This document shows positions 20,501-27,645 of a stretch of 64,000 nucleotides of DNA, piece after piece (the stretch's first letter is position 1; the number at the start of each line of letters is the position of its first letter). The notes beneath the pieces were generated by a model that was not told where the DNA came from, made no database searches, and saw nothing but the letters and a program-made list of their open reading frames with translations. This stretch comes from Reichenbachiella faecimaris. GTDB lineage: Bacteria > Bacteroidota > Bacteroidia > Cytophagales > Cyclobacteriaceae. Position numbers and translations under genes: made by a program. The DNA lies in assembly GCF_900176375.1 (NCBI RefSeq), contig NZ_FWYF01000004.1, forward strand, positions 248,001 to 312,000, given 5' to 3'.

Positions 20501-20754
20501 AGTAGAAGCGTTGAAAAATTAACCTTCTTCTGAAACTGCACATACAATCCTGCGCTTATAATACCCAAAACCCCAGACAAGAAAAAAGCTCTTGCCAAGT
20601 ATTGCTCCCCGACAGTTGAAACAAATAAAGTCTCTCCTCCAACAGTTAAGCTAGCAATTAATACTCCCATGAAAAAGCCTTGGCCAAGCAATAGGAGCAT
20701 TGGTTTTTCCTCACCAGGTTCGCCTCCAAGAAACGCTAGAAATGATTGTAGCAA
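17503..20754 (-). CDS. MFS/nucleotide-carrier-like membrane protein with HEAT repeats and cNMP-binding-like domain
   Basis: A 1,083-residue fusion and the first gene of the operon. Residues 1-430 contain about 12 hydrophobic segments resembling the ADP/ATP (Tlc/Npt) carrier branch of the MFS. Residues about 470-880 are helical HEAT-like repeats (for example VRSTDIQDRIYAARVLAKLE, INPAVRKAAMVSAGKLKRPE). Residues about 935-1060 form a cyclic-nucleotide-binding fold (ILEEGDSGDAPVYIIVKGKL). The phosphate-binding cassette of real cAMP sensors (FGExALL...RxA) is replaced by IIGHKLILSSDVCPYSLTT, so binding of cAMP or cGMP is doubtful. The start is TTG 20754: an in-frame stop lies 24 bases before it and no ATG intervenes, while the next Met is residue 19, inside the conserved N terminus. 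Substrate unknown; a transporter or a membrane receptor are both possible. Confidence 0.85.
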   Translation of the reverse strand: MLQSFLAFLGGEPGEEKPMLLLLGQGFFMGVLIASLTVGGETLFVSTVGEQYLARAFFLSGVLGIISAGLYVQFQKKVNFSTLLLSIGLLVFLFIAGIRFAFWYTDYKTDHLGFHYLPFILFVMMMPLISITVLSFWGVFGRIWDLKQAKRIIGGIDTGQLVATMIAFFSIPILSALGLINETHDLLLLSTIAGFGILVFSILIVKDFNLDSATKIRPSDAKVRKITYVDLVKDKYLRMLCIFMVFSMASAVFANFVYFSATEIMYPDETELRTFLSFTNGVVMLLSFIIQSFINDIIIGRYGLRVSLMVMPLILALFTLGAIFSGHLFVYDVKTDDFLFFFIFLVVGKVFTSSLKDALENPAFKLFFLPFDVKIRFDIQSRIEGVVNEIAVLSAGALQIALGTLSFFKLIHYAYFIMVLAALIIFYAGKLYAEYKIELKKTLEDQKSKLKGSGTRNDHNTVNVIKGEFRKRNPERILNALKLLERMEPIMLDFSLLDFIRSEHKHIRIYAYQKLGELKSFNTLEILAREIRKEEDDEVKRVGIETIKSLKAMVDYELTEIGIKKLVRSTDIQDRIYAARVLAKLEDDKFVPFLVELLRDINPAVRKAAMVSAGKLKRPEFWSILIENLHLPAYSNTADSALISSGETMFHAIDSAFYKTGQELDTMIRTMQIFGKVGGKQATEMLWKKIDFPDKNIISELLLSLSYIGFEAKDFHAARIKLAIESTISDLTWNIKALLEIPRDDFFDKLIVQAFEEENKRNHEHLFMLLAMIYDAQSIKLVRDNIEVGTTDSVSFGIEMLGIFVDEILRPKLTAVLDDDDPKDKLEKLHNFYPPESFEDYADLLLQVVNRDYNNINKWTKCLAMYKLTLMRGQKVTDDLLANLFNPDDTMVQTAAAVIYKLDPDQYQYHTKRLKNSVKKKLDKAIVPPVFKSTEEKFHQKLLIIERAILLKQIPSFMTIPGVILLDLAKRFEEIMVEQNTTILEEGDSGDAPVYIIVKGKLTVSYENGDTRKLEQRDIIGHKLILSSDVCPYSLTTDTECLILTIEKGELYDAVSRNIEMVDGILTIVNEAEIEEEVESIFH

Positions 20755-20851
20755 AGTTTCGAGTTTATTTAAGTTTATTTAATTTTTTAATATAATTTGA
20801 ATTCCAGCCTATTCCAAAGGAAATTAGATTTTTCCAAGAAATCACCAGCGT

Positions 20852-20859
20852 CAAATATA
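20852..20859 (-). promoter_or_regulatory. Candidate -7 box of the STAND/TIR operon
   Basis: On the minus strand this reads TATATTTG, a match to the Bacteroidota -7 consensus TAnnTTTG, about 98 bases before the TTG start; a CTTG lies 17 bases further upstream as a poor -33 element. A second match (TATGTTTG) is at 20939-20946. No start-site data; the assignment is by motif only. Confidence 0.4.
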
Positions 20860-21010
20860 ACTTTTTAAAGTTTCAACAAGATGCTCTGTTCACCTCTGTA
20901 AAAACCCAACCTTGATCCTGAGCTACCAAATTAAAAACCAAACATAAATAAAATAAACCGTACTATGCAAGCAGATTTACGTGTATCAAGTAAAAGAAAT
21001 CTCCTATTCA

Positions 21011-21028
21011 ATAGGTATTTATACCTAT
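21011..21028. promoter_or_regulatory. Perfect palindrome upstream of pckA (operator candidate)
   Basis: ATAGGTATTTATACCTAT: two 8-base arms with a 2-base spacer, 41 bases upstream of the candidate pckA -7 box. The size and symmetry fit binding by a dimeric regulator. It could equally control the divergent operon. No T-tract follows, so it does not look like a terminator. Confidence 0.4.
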
Positions 21029-21068
21029 ACTATGATACGTTCAATTTTTCCCTCCTATTGTCCTATTT

Positions 21069-21076
21069 TAAATTTG
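21069..21076 (+). promoter_or_regulatory. Candidate -7 box of pckA
   Basis: TAAATTTG matches TAnnTTTG; a TTTC lies 18 bases upstream in the position of the -33 TTTG. The predicted leader to ATG 21174 would be roughly 90 nt. Confidence 0.4.
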
Positions 21077-21173
21077 GATTATCCTTCGGTTAAATATCTT
21101 TTGCAAATCATTTTCTGCCTGCCATAAATCCATTAATTTCGCGCCTAGATAGTTAACCCAAAACTAATTAAAC

Positions 21174-22793
21174 ATGCAGCAATATGGATTGATACCAACA
21201 ACAAATGGTATCGAAACTTCAGGCATCAAAACAGCCAAAAGCATTCACTGGAATCTCACTCCTGCCGAACTTGTAGAGGAGGCCATCAAAAACAACGAAG
21301 GGCGTATCACTGATACTGGTGCTTTGATGTGTGATACAGGTAAATTTACTGGTAGATCACCTAAAGATCGTTTCATCGTAGAAGATGCGAAAACGAAAGA
21401 CACCGTATGGTGGGGCAACGTCAATATCCCTCTTTCGGACGATCAATTTGATAAATTGCATCAGAAAATGATCTCCTTTTTGGAAGATAAAAAGCTCTAT
21501 GTAAGAGACGCTTACGCTGGTGCTGACAAGACTTACAGGTTGAACTTACGAGTAATCAACACTTTAGCCTGGCAAAATCTATTTTGCAATAACATGTTTC
21601 TCAGACCAGAGCAATATAAGCTAAAAGAGTTTGATCCAAATTTCACTATTATCTGTGCACCTGAATTTGAGGCTGATCCAGAAACTGATGGTACACGCCA
21701 AAAAAACTTTGCCGTAATAAATTTGACCAAACGCATTATCCTCATTGGTGGTACAGCGTATGCGGGTGAAATGAAGAAGGGTATTTTCTCAGTACTCAAT
21801 TATATCCTTCCGCAGGAAAGAGGTGTACTTTCCATGCATTGTTCTGCAAACATTGGTAAAGAAGATCATGATACAGCTATTTTCTTTGGTCTCTCTGGAA
21901 CAGGGAAAACCACTTTATCGGCTGATCCCAACAGGGGATTGATTGGTGATGACGAACACGGCTGGACAGAAGACAATGTGTTTAACTTTGAAGGTGGGTG
22001 CTATGCCAAGGTAATAGACCTCACTAGAGAAAAAGAGCCTGAAATATTTGACGCCATAAAGTTTGGGGCTATCGTAGAAAACACCAGGTTTCATGAGAAT
22101 ACAAACACGGTAGATTACGAAAATGTATCCGTAACTGAAAATACGAGAACCGCCTACCCGATTAACCATATATCTAATGCTGTAGTGCCTTCAATTGGCG
22201 GCATACCTAAGAATATTTTCTTTTTAACCTGTGATGCGTTTGGTGTAATTCCGCCAGTTTCCAAAATGACCAAAGGTCAGGCGATGTACCACTTCATCTC
22301 TGGCTATACTGCCAAAGTCGCTGGCACGGAGGCAGGAATTACTGAGCCACAAACGGCATTTAGTGCTTGTTTTGGTGCTCCATTCCTACCACTGCATCCT
22401 ACTAAATATGCGGAGATGCTAGGTGAGAAAATGGAAAAATATGACGTGAATGTATGGCTAATTAACACAGGTTGGACAGGTGGGCCGTACGGTGTTGGGT
22501 CTAGGATGAAACTCAAATACACCAGAGCAATGATTACAGCTGCTCTCAATGGAACACTTGACAATGTTGGTTTCAGAACGCACTCTATTTTTGGTGTTCA
22601 AATTCCATTGACTTGTCCAGAAGTACCGTCAGAAGTACTAAGCCCCAGAGAAACCTGGAAAAACGATCAGGGATACTACAAAAAGGCTAATGACTTGGCT
22701 AGACAATTTGTCGAGAATTTCAAAAAATACAGTGACTTTGCAAATGATGAGATCATGTCAGGAGAACCTGTTCCAAATCCAAAATATGATTGA
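21174..22793 (+). CDS. pckA: Phosphoenolpyruvate carboxykinase (ATP)
   Basis: A 539-residue enzyme converting oxaloacetate and ATP to phosphoenolpyruvate, CO2 and ADP, the entry step of gluconeogenesis. The ATP-type family is recognised by the P-loop GLSGTGKTTLSADPNR (about residues 240-255), the N-terminal GRSPKDRFIV segment, the metal-binding region around GEMKKGIFSVLNY, and the C-terminal NTGWTGGPYGVGSRM. Length matches the family (about 530-540). It stands alone between a divergent promoter region and a strong terminator, so it is probably monocistronic. Nothing appears truncated or degenerate. Confidence 0.98.
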   Translation: MQQYGLIPTTNGIETSGIKTAKSIHWNLTPAELVEEAIKNNEGRITDTGALMCDTGKFTGRSPKDRFIVEDAKTKDTVWWGNVNIPLSDDQFDKLHQKMISFLEDKKLYVRDAYAGADKTYRLNLRVINTLAWQNLFCNNMFLRPEQYKLKEFDPNFTIICAPEFEADPETDGTRQKNFAVINLTKRIILIGGTAYAGEMKKGIFSVLNYILPQERGVLSMHCSANIGKEDHDTAIFFGLSGTGKTTLSADPNRGLIGDDEHGWTEDNVFNFEGGCYAKVIDLTREKEPEIFDAIKFGAIVENTRFHENTNTVDYENVSVTENTRTAYPINHISNAVVPSIGGIPKNIFFLTCDAFGVIPPVSKMTKGQAMYHFISGYTAKVAGTEAGITEPQTAFSACFGAPFLPLHPTKYAEMLGEKMEKYDVNVWLINTGWTGGPYGVGSRMKLKYTRAMITAALNGTLDNVGFRTHSIFGVQIPLTCPEVPSEVLSPRETWKNDQGYYKKANDLARQFVENFKKYSDFANDEIMSGEPVPNPKYD

Positions 22794-22819
22794 TTAAGAT
22801 CAAGAAATTGATATTTATT

Positions 22820-22848
22820 AAAGCTCTTCAAATAGAAGAGCTTTTTTT
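22820..22848 (+). terminator. Intrinsic terminator of pckA
   Basis: Stem AAAGCTCTTC / GAAGAGCTTT with loop AAATA, running into seven T residues, 27 bases after the pckA stop. Read on the other strand it has a weaker T/A tail, so it may also serve the converging nucleoside transporter gene, which ends at 22854. Confidence 0.9.
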
Positions 22849-22853
22849 ATACC

Positions 22854-24356
22854 CTATAAAAGCATCCCAACAATAGTAGCGGAAAGTAAAGAAGCTAAAG
22901 TCCCACCTAACAAAGCTCTTAAACCTAGCTCAGAAAGCAGAACGCGCTTAGATGGAGCCAAACCGCCAATACCTCCAATTTGAATGCCTATGGAGGCAAA
23001 ATTGGCAAACCCACAAAGCATATACGTAGACATAATAATGGATCTGGTGCTGGCAAAAGCTCCCTCTCCTTTCAAACGAGCAAGGCTTTCATATCCAACG
23101 AATTCACTGGCAATCAGTTTTTCACCCAACAATCTACCCACAAGGGTAATATCTTCTGATGCAACCCCAATCAGCCACATGATTGGCGCAAAAGCATAAC
23201 CAAAAATGAATTCAAAACTCAGACGGGAATAACTCCCATCAGTGGCATTTGATATTAGTTCATTTAAACCTAGTAGATTTCCTATTTCCCCTAAACCAAA
23301 ATTGATCATGGCCAGAAAAGCGAAAAATACAAGAAGCATAGCGCCAATGTTCAATGCCAACTTTAAGCCTTCAGTAGTTCCATTGGACATGGCATCCAAC
23401 AGGTTGCTACCAACATTGACATTGCTTACCTCTACCTTTTCATTGATGTTCTCTGTTTGCGGTATTAGTACTTTCGAAATGACTACAGCACCTGGTGCCG
23501 CCATAATGGATGCTGCCAGCAGGTGCTTGGCAAAAATCAAGCGTTGCACAGGATCATCTCCTCCAAGAAACCCAATATAAGCGGCCAGCACCCCTCCAGC
23601 CACTGTAGCCATCCCTCCTGTCATCACTAAAAGCATCTCAGACTTATTCATTCGATCCAAGTAGGCCTTTATCATCAATGGTGCTTCTGTCTGACCCAAG
23701 AAAATATTTCCTGCCACACTTAAGCTCTCAGCACCACTCAATTTCATTGCTTTGGTCATGAGCCAAGCTAAAGCATAAACCACCCGCTGAATGATTCCCA
23801 AATAGAACAACACACTGGTAATGGCAGAAAAGAAGATAACTGTTGGCAAAATTTGCAAGGCAAATACAAATCCATAGGAGTCAATGTCCATAAATCCTCT
23901 AAACAAGAACTCGCTCCCAATTTTCGTAAAATCCAATATCTTGGTGAAGATTCTCCCAACCACCTCAAATAGTCCGCGAACAAGTGGGATATGCAAAATC
24001 GACAAGGCGAGACCCAACTGAATAAACAAACCAATCCCAACTACTTTCCACGAGATGGCTTTTCTATCTGTGCTAAAAACCCAGGCGATAAATATCAACA
24101 CGGCCATACCCAATACTCCGCGAACAACAGTCCATACATTGCTTTCAACGTTCTGGTCATTTTCAACAGAAAGTATATTCGATTTTTCCTCTTTGGCTAC
24201 TTGATATTCATTCTGAAGAGGGTCAGAGGCATTTTCCTCAACTAATTCTAGTGAATCAGTAACCAATAAGACAGAATCAGGTTGACCACACGCTTGGACG
24301 TGTGTTTGACTGGCCAATACAGCAATCAAAAAAAGTAACGTTATAAATTTCTTCAT
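22854..24356 (-). CDS. Concentrative nucleoside transporter (CNT/NupC family) with periplasmic N-terminal extension
   Basis: A 500-residue inner-membrane protein. After a signal-like N terminus (MKKFITLLFLIAVLASQ...) and a hydrophilic stretch of about 50 residues, it shows the CNT core: Nucleos_tra2_N-like helices, a gate region (VVYALAWLMTKAMKLSGAES, NIFLGQTEAPLMIKAYL) and the C-terminal domain (LCGFANFASIGIQIGGIGGL). CNT proteins import nucleosides with Na+ or H+. I chose ATG 24356; the upstream start at 24365 would be GTG. The extra N-terminal segment is longer than in NupC of enterobacteria, but similar forms are frequent in Bacteroidota. A terminator-like hairpin sits only 9 bases before this ATG. 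Confidence 0.93.
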   Translation of the reverse strand: MKKFITLLFLIAVLASQTHVQACGQPDSVLLVTDSLELVEENASDPLQNEYQVAKEEKSNILSVENDQNVESNVWTVVRGVLGMAVLIFIAWVFSTDRKAISWKVVGIGLFIQLGLALSILHIPLVRGLFEVVGRIFTKILDFTKIGSEFLFRGFMDIDSYGFVFALQILPTVIFFSAITSVLFYLGIIQRVVYALAWLMTKAMKLSGAESLSVAGNIFLGQTEAPLMIKAYLDRMNKSEMLLVMTGGMATVAGGVLAAYIGFLGGDDPVQRLIFAKHLLAASIMAAPGAVVISKVLIPQTENINEKVEVSNVNVGSNLLDAMSNGTTEGLKLALNIGAMLLVFFAFLAMINFGLGEIGNLLGLNELISNATDGSYSRLSFEFIFGYAFAPIMWLIGVASEDITLVGRLLGEKLIASEFVGYESLARLKGEGAFASTRSIIMSTYMLCGFANFASIGIQIGGIGGLAPSKRVLLSELGLRALLGGTLASLLSATIVGMLL

Positions 24357-24365
24357 TATGGGCAC

Positions 24366-24395
24366 AAAAAAATTCCAGCCGGATTGACTGGAATT
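24366..24395 (-). terminator. Intrinsic terminator after fecR, abutting the nucleoside transporter start
   Basis: On the minus strand AATTCCAG / CTGGAATT form an 8-bp stem with a 9-base loop, followed by seven T residues. It lies 38 bases after the fecR stop (24434) and 9 bases before ATG 24356. It therefore either ends the sigma/FecR transcript or works as an attenuator in the leader of the transporter gene. Confidence 0.85.
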
Positions 24396-24433
24396 GCAAT
24401 ATAATAATTTCTATGGCTTATTGAATAATATCT

Positions 24434-25417
24434 CTACTGAACCACAATACAACCTTCTCCAGAAAGAAAAAACTCATTCTTTCCAGATTTTGTTAAATCA
24501 AGGTTAAACGTTCTGCTCAAAATCTCAAGTACAGACTCTACTGGTTGATTGTCAAACTTAGCTGACATGTGGCAATCGTAAATTTTTTCATTGGATACCA
24601 CTATCTTCACGCTGTAAACTTCTCTCAGCGTTTCCAATACACTACTAAGTTCTTCATTGTTGAATTCAATGAGTTTAGTTTTCCAAGCCAGGTAGTTATA
24701 ATTTTCAATTGTAGATTTTTCAAATACTCCTGCATGCTCTACTAGTCTCCCAACCTCTCCAGCTATCAATTCTATTTTTTCAGATGGCCTACTTTCTTTT
24801 TTACTCACTGCTACTCGGCCTGTCTTTACCATTACTTCAGTTAGTGCGTTTTCTGATTCTGTGTTGACCAGAAAGGAAGTTCCTAACACTTCAATTTTAG
24901 ATTGATCAGTATTTACAATGAATGGTTTGGATTCATCTCTTTTAACATCAAAAAATGCCTTACCCTTCAAAGTCACACTTCTGGTGTCACCAACAAATTT
25001 TTCGCTATAAGAAAGAGAAGAATTTTCACTCAACGTAACCACTGAGCCATCAGGCAAAGCAATGATCTCAAGATTATTGAGCGACTCTACCGCCAATTGC
25101 TGTGGTGCTTTGACGAAAGCTTCTCTGCCAAAAAACAGCACGCCAATTGCTAAAATAGCTACAGCAGCATATTTGAAATATGTACCTATACTAAAGTTAG
25201 CAGACTTGACAACTCCTTCGTGGTCTTCGATTCGGCTCATTATTGTATTCAATGCCCCTTTAGCATCAATTTCTAACTCTGCGCTAAACTTCCATGCCCT
25301 ATGAAATTCTAAGAACTCTGAAGCATTTGTATCACTCTCACATCTCCACTCTTCTATTTTCTGCTTCTCCTCGGATGTGAGGTTGCCAGAAAAATATTTT
25401 ACTAACTGCTCTTCCAT
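24434..25417 (-). CDS. FecR-family anti-sigma factor
   Basis: A 327-residue membrane protein. Residues 1-75 form the cytoplasmic anti-sigma part (LVKYFSGNLTSEEKQKIEEW). A transmembrane helix follows at about 82-98 (YAAVAILAIGVLFFG), then a periplasmic FecR domain (ALPDGSVVTLSENSSLSYSE, about 128-147) and a C-terminal DUF4974-like region (LEFNNEELSSVLETL type). FecR proteins hold an ECF sigma factor inactive and relay a signal from a TonB-dependent receptor. Here it is the third gene after the sigma factor, with the STN-domain protein placed between them, which reverses the usual order. A candidate promoter of its own lies at 25481-25488, so the anti-sigma could be made independently of the sigma transcript. 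Confidence 0.93.
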   Translation of the reverse strand: MEEQLVKYFSGNLTSEEKQKIEEWRCESDTNASEFLEFHRAWKFSAELEIDAKGALNTIMSRIEDHEGVVKSANFSIGTYFKYAAVAILAIGVLFFGREAFVKAPQQLAVESLNNLEIIALPDGSVVTLSENSSLSYSEKFVGDTRSVTLKGKAFFDVKRDESKPFIVNTDQSKIEVLGTSFLVNTESENALTEVMVKTGRVAVSKKESRPSEKIELIAGEVGRLVEHAGVFEKSTIENYNYLAWKTKLIEFNNEELSSVLETLREVYSVKIVVSNEKIYDCHMSAKFDNQPVESVLEILSRTFNLDLTKSGKNEFFLSGEGCIVVQ

Positions 25418-25480
25418 ATTTACGGTTTATATCGCTTTTTTAACAAGTCATATAAATACAACCCCTACTGCTTAGCAAAA

Positions 25481-25488
25481 CAAATTTA
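25481..25488 (-). promoter_or_regulatory. Candidate internal promoter for fecR
   Basis: Minus strand TAAATTTG (TAnnTTTG) with TTTG at 25507-25510, 18 bases upstream, a good Bacteroidota -33/-7 pair. It lies 64 bases before the fecR ATG, and the -33 part falls inside the end of the preceding gene. Confidence 0.5.
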
Positions 25489-25492
25489 AACA

Positions 25493-26932
25493 TCATGGCG
25501 AATAATCAAAAGGCATATACTCTGCCACTCTTTCCCATGACCAATAACCATAGGTTGTAACTGCAAATGGTTCATTAAAAAAACCCTTTTCATTTATAGT
25601 TACAGAGGGTAAATTAAGTTTAATAAATGATATCTGCCCAGCGCTATTAGATGCGCCTAAAGGCACACCATTCATCAGGATATCTGTTCTATTTGCTAAT
25701 TTAAGCCGATCCATTATATAAGCCTGACTTTCATATTCTTTAACATAAATTACCATCAAATATTTTGTAAACTTAAGTGAGTTATCAAATGCGTACTGCC
25801 CACTATTGGCCGCCAATTTAGCTGGTAGTTCAAATTGAGAAATATTGATTACAGCTGGTAGTTCATCTACTTCATCAATAATATATCCCTCTTTTTTAAG
25901 CCTACCATTGGTAAGGGATCTTAAAAAATGCGTCATCGAGCCATTGAAACTTCTTTTCCTATTTTTCAATACTCGTCTATATTCAGCTTTGTTAGCTACT
26001 GGTAGTTCCTCAAAATTAGAGATGCCTAATAGTCGGGTGACAGTGGGTGTATGCTCAAATAACTCAAGGATGTAATTGATACGATAGCCTAGTGCCAAAT
26101 TTTCAATAATCAATGGCTGATCTGCAGTTGCTGCAAGTTCTCCAGTTTCGCGATCGTAATCAATGTCCAATACTTCTGGATTAAGGATATTACACTTACT
26201 TGCATTTTGTGTATTTCCGAAAAATTCCTCCTCAAAAATTTTAAATCCACGCTGCCAGTTTTTCTGAGTTTCGCTATTGCTTTTGGCTATTATTTCTATG
26301 TCTTCGAGTTGTGTTGTCTTGGGCTCTAGTTTCTGTGGAATATGGACAAACTGCTGATCTCCTTCTAATGTCACAAGCCTATGAGCCAAATTATATACAA
26401 TGTGCGAAAACACAATTTCGTATCGCCCAGGTGCCAAGCCTTTTATTTCGAAATTGCCGTTAACATCTGTAGAACTACCTTTAAGGTTTCCTGCCACATA
26501 GACATTTATTCCAGGTATAGGTTCATTTGTTTGTGAATCCCTCACATTCCCTCTGATATTTACTTTTTCGAAGAAATACTGCGTGGTAGTATTCTTGTCA
26601 CTCTTAAATAAAATTATTTGACCGTTAATAATTGTGTATTCAACACCTGTTCCTAGTAACAATTGGTGCAAGACCTCTTCTAAATTAGAATCGTTGTAAG
26701 CAATAGTAAATCGTTGACGTTCATCAATAATGTCAGAGCTGTACGAAAAAAAAACGTTGGTCTTATAACTTACATAGTTTAATGCGCTGTCTATAGTTAC
26801 TTCACGTAGGTTAATTTGAAGCTTTTTATTTAAAACTCCTTTTTTTTGTCCATAACTAAGACTGGAAAAGAAAATCAGGCCTACAACCAATGGTAGAGCA
26901 TTGCTTAACAAATGTGCCAGGCGTCTGATCAT
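25493..26932 (-). CDS. STN plus carboxypeptidase-regulatory-like domain protein (SusC-like N terminus without barrel)
   Basis: A 479-residue secreted protein. A signal peptide (about 1-28) is followed by an STN domain (about 35-110: KLQINLREVTIDSALNYVS, FTIAYNDSNLEEVLHQLL) and a carboxypeptidase-D regulatory-like domain (about 123-205: NIRGNVRDSQTNEPIPGINV). STN domains at the start of TonB receptors signal to FecR. The remaining 270 residues lack a plug and a 22-strand barrel; they resemble the C-terminal part of DUF5686/carboxypeptidase-like proteins but have no motif I can name. It lies 15 bp after the sigma factor gene and 75 bp before fecR. Inferred role: a stand-alone signal input to FecR rather than a transporter. 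A complete protein, not a truncation: its stop is followed by normal spacing. Confidence 0.85.
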   Translation of the reverse strand: MIRRLAHLLSNALPLVVGLIFFSSLSYGQKKGVLNKKLQINLREVTIDSALNYVSYKTNVFFSYSSDIIDERQRFTIAYNDSNLEEVLHQLLLGTGVEYTIINGQIILFKSDKNTTTQYFFEKVNIRGNVRDSQTNEPIPGINVYVAGNLKGSSTDVNGNFEIKGLAPGRYEIVFSHIVYNLAHRLVTLEGDQQFVHIPQKLEPKTTQLEDIEIIAKSNSETQKNWQRGFKIFEEEFFGNTQNASKCNILNPEVLDIDYDRETGELAATADQPLIIENLALGYRINYILELFEHTPTVTRLLGISNFEELPVANKAEYRRVLKNRKRSFNGSMTHFLRSLTNGRLKKEGYIIDEVDELPAVINISQFELPAKLAANSGQYAFDNSLKFTKYLMVIYVKEYESQAYIMDRLKLANRTDILMNGVPLGASNSAGQISFIKLNLPSVTINEKGFFNEPFAVTTYGYWSWERVAEYMPFDYSP

Positions 26933-26947
26933 TTTATTTTGAGGTGA

Positions 26948-27496
26948 CTATCGTTTAAATTCCTTCAGGCTTTCGCGCAACACACGCAAGGCCTTTCCCA
27001 TTTGAACTTCAATAGTCTTAATGGACAGCCCCATGTGGTCTGCAATTTCCTGATATTTTAATCCCTCAAATCTACTCAGTTTAAATATTTTTTTGCACTG
27101 TGGAGGCAACTCATCTATGGCTTTATAAATTTCGGCTTGAATGTTTTTACCCTCATCTCCTTCATAATTTGCTTCTTCAGCATGCTCCATCTGATCTATG
27201 ATGTGCTGACGATAAGAATCCCTCACCTTCAAGTGCTTGATGTGGTTCAAGCAAGTATTATGAACTGAGCGGTACAAATAGGATTTGAGAGAAGAGTCCT
27301 CTGCTATGGTGTCACATTTTTCCCAAAATTTGACAAATACATCTTGTACGATTTCTTCTGCCTCTTCGTATTCGTCCAAGAATCTAAAAGCGTAATTACA
27401 AAGTGCTTTGTAGTATTCATTAAAAACAATTTCGAAGGCCTCCTTTTCCTTATTTATGATTCTCTTAACGAGCAGATTGACCTGATTATCTAACAT
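26948..27496 (-). CDS. ECF-type RNA polymerase sigma factor
   Basis: A 182-residue sigma-70 family protein of the Bacteroides expansion group. Region 2 is visible at EAFEIVFNEYYKALCNYAFR and EEAEEIVQDVFVKFWEKC, region 4 at LPPQCKKIFKLSRFEGLKYQ and EIADHMGLSIKTIEVQMGKA. The start ATG 27496 is preferred: the longer frame would begin with TTG at 27547, and a candidate -7 box overlaps that upstream part. It heads a three-gene unit with an STN protein and FecR, so it is presumably held by FecR and released on an envelope signal. Its targets cannot be read from the window. Confidence 0.95.
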   Translation of the reverse strand: MLDNQVNLLVKRIINKEKEAFEIVFNEYYKALCNYAFRFLDEYEEAEEIVQDVFVKFWEKCDTIAEDSSLKSYLYRSVHNTCLNHIKHLKVRDSYRQHIIDQMEHAEEANYEGDEGKNIQAEIYKAIDELPPQCKKIFKLSRFEGLKYQEIADHMGLSIKTIEVQMGKALRVLRESLKEFKR

Positions 27497-27544
27497 TCTA
27501 TAATTTTCCCAAACCCGATAAGCAATGAGTTTATGTTGCAATTT

Positions 27545-27552
27545 CAAACATA
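27545..27552 (-). promoter_or_regulatory. Candidate -7 box of the sigma factor gene
   Basis: Minus strand TATGTTTG (TAnnTTTG) with TTTA 18 bases upstream near the -33 position; leader to ATG 27496 about 40 nt. Its position rules against the TTG start at 27547. Confidence 0.5.
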
Positions 27553-27645
27553 ATACATTCTGTACGGATATAAAATTATCGAGATTGGTAATGGTTTTTT
27601 TTTGATATTTGACGGAAATAAAATTACTAAATATACTGTCTACAG

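Larger units (their letters stand above)
20755..21173. other. 419-bp divergent intergenic region between operon and pckA
   Basis: AT-rich region with no credible reading frame or RNA gene. It holds candidate promoters for both sides, a perfect palindrome at 21011-21028, and a tandem 10-base repeat (AGTTTATTTA twice, 20762-20781) in the leader just before the TTG start of the operon. Confidence 0.7.

Noticed and set aside
17503-20754. cAMP receptor function of the C-terminal domain of the first operon gene
   Set aside because: The phosphate-binding cassette residues are missing, so a cyclic nucleotide signal is not supported by the sequence.
20755-21173. Small RNA or tRNA in the largest gap
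   Set aside because: No cloverleaf, no conserved T-loop pattern and no terminator after a structured region on either strand.
25493-26932. Truncated or broken SusC receptor
   Set aside because: The frame is complete with its own stop and normal spacing, and the sequence after the regulatory domain does not resemble a barrel remnant; it looks like a genuine barrel-less protein.
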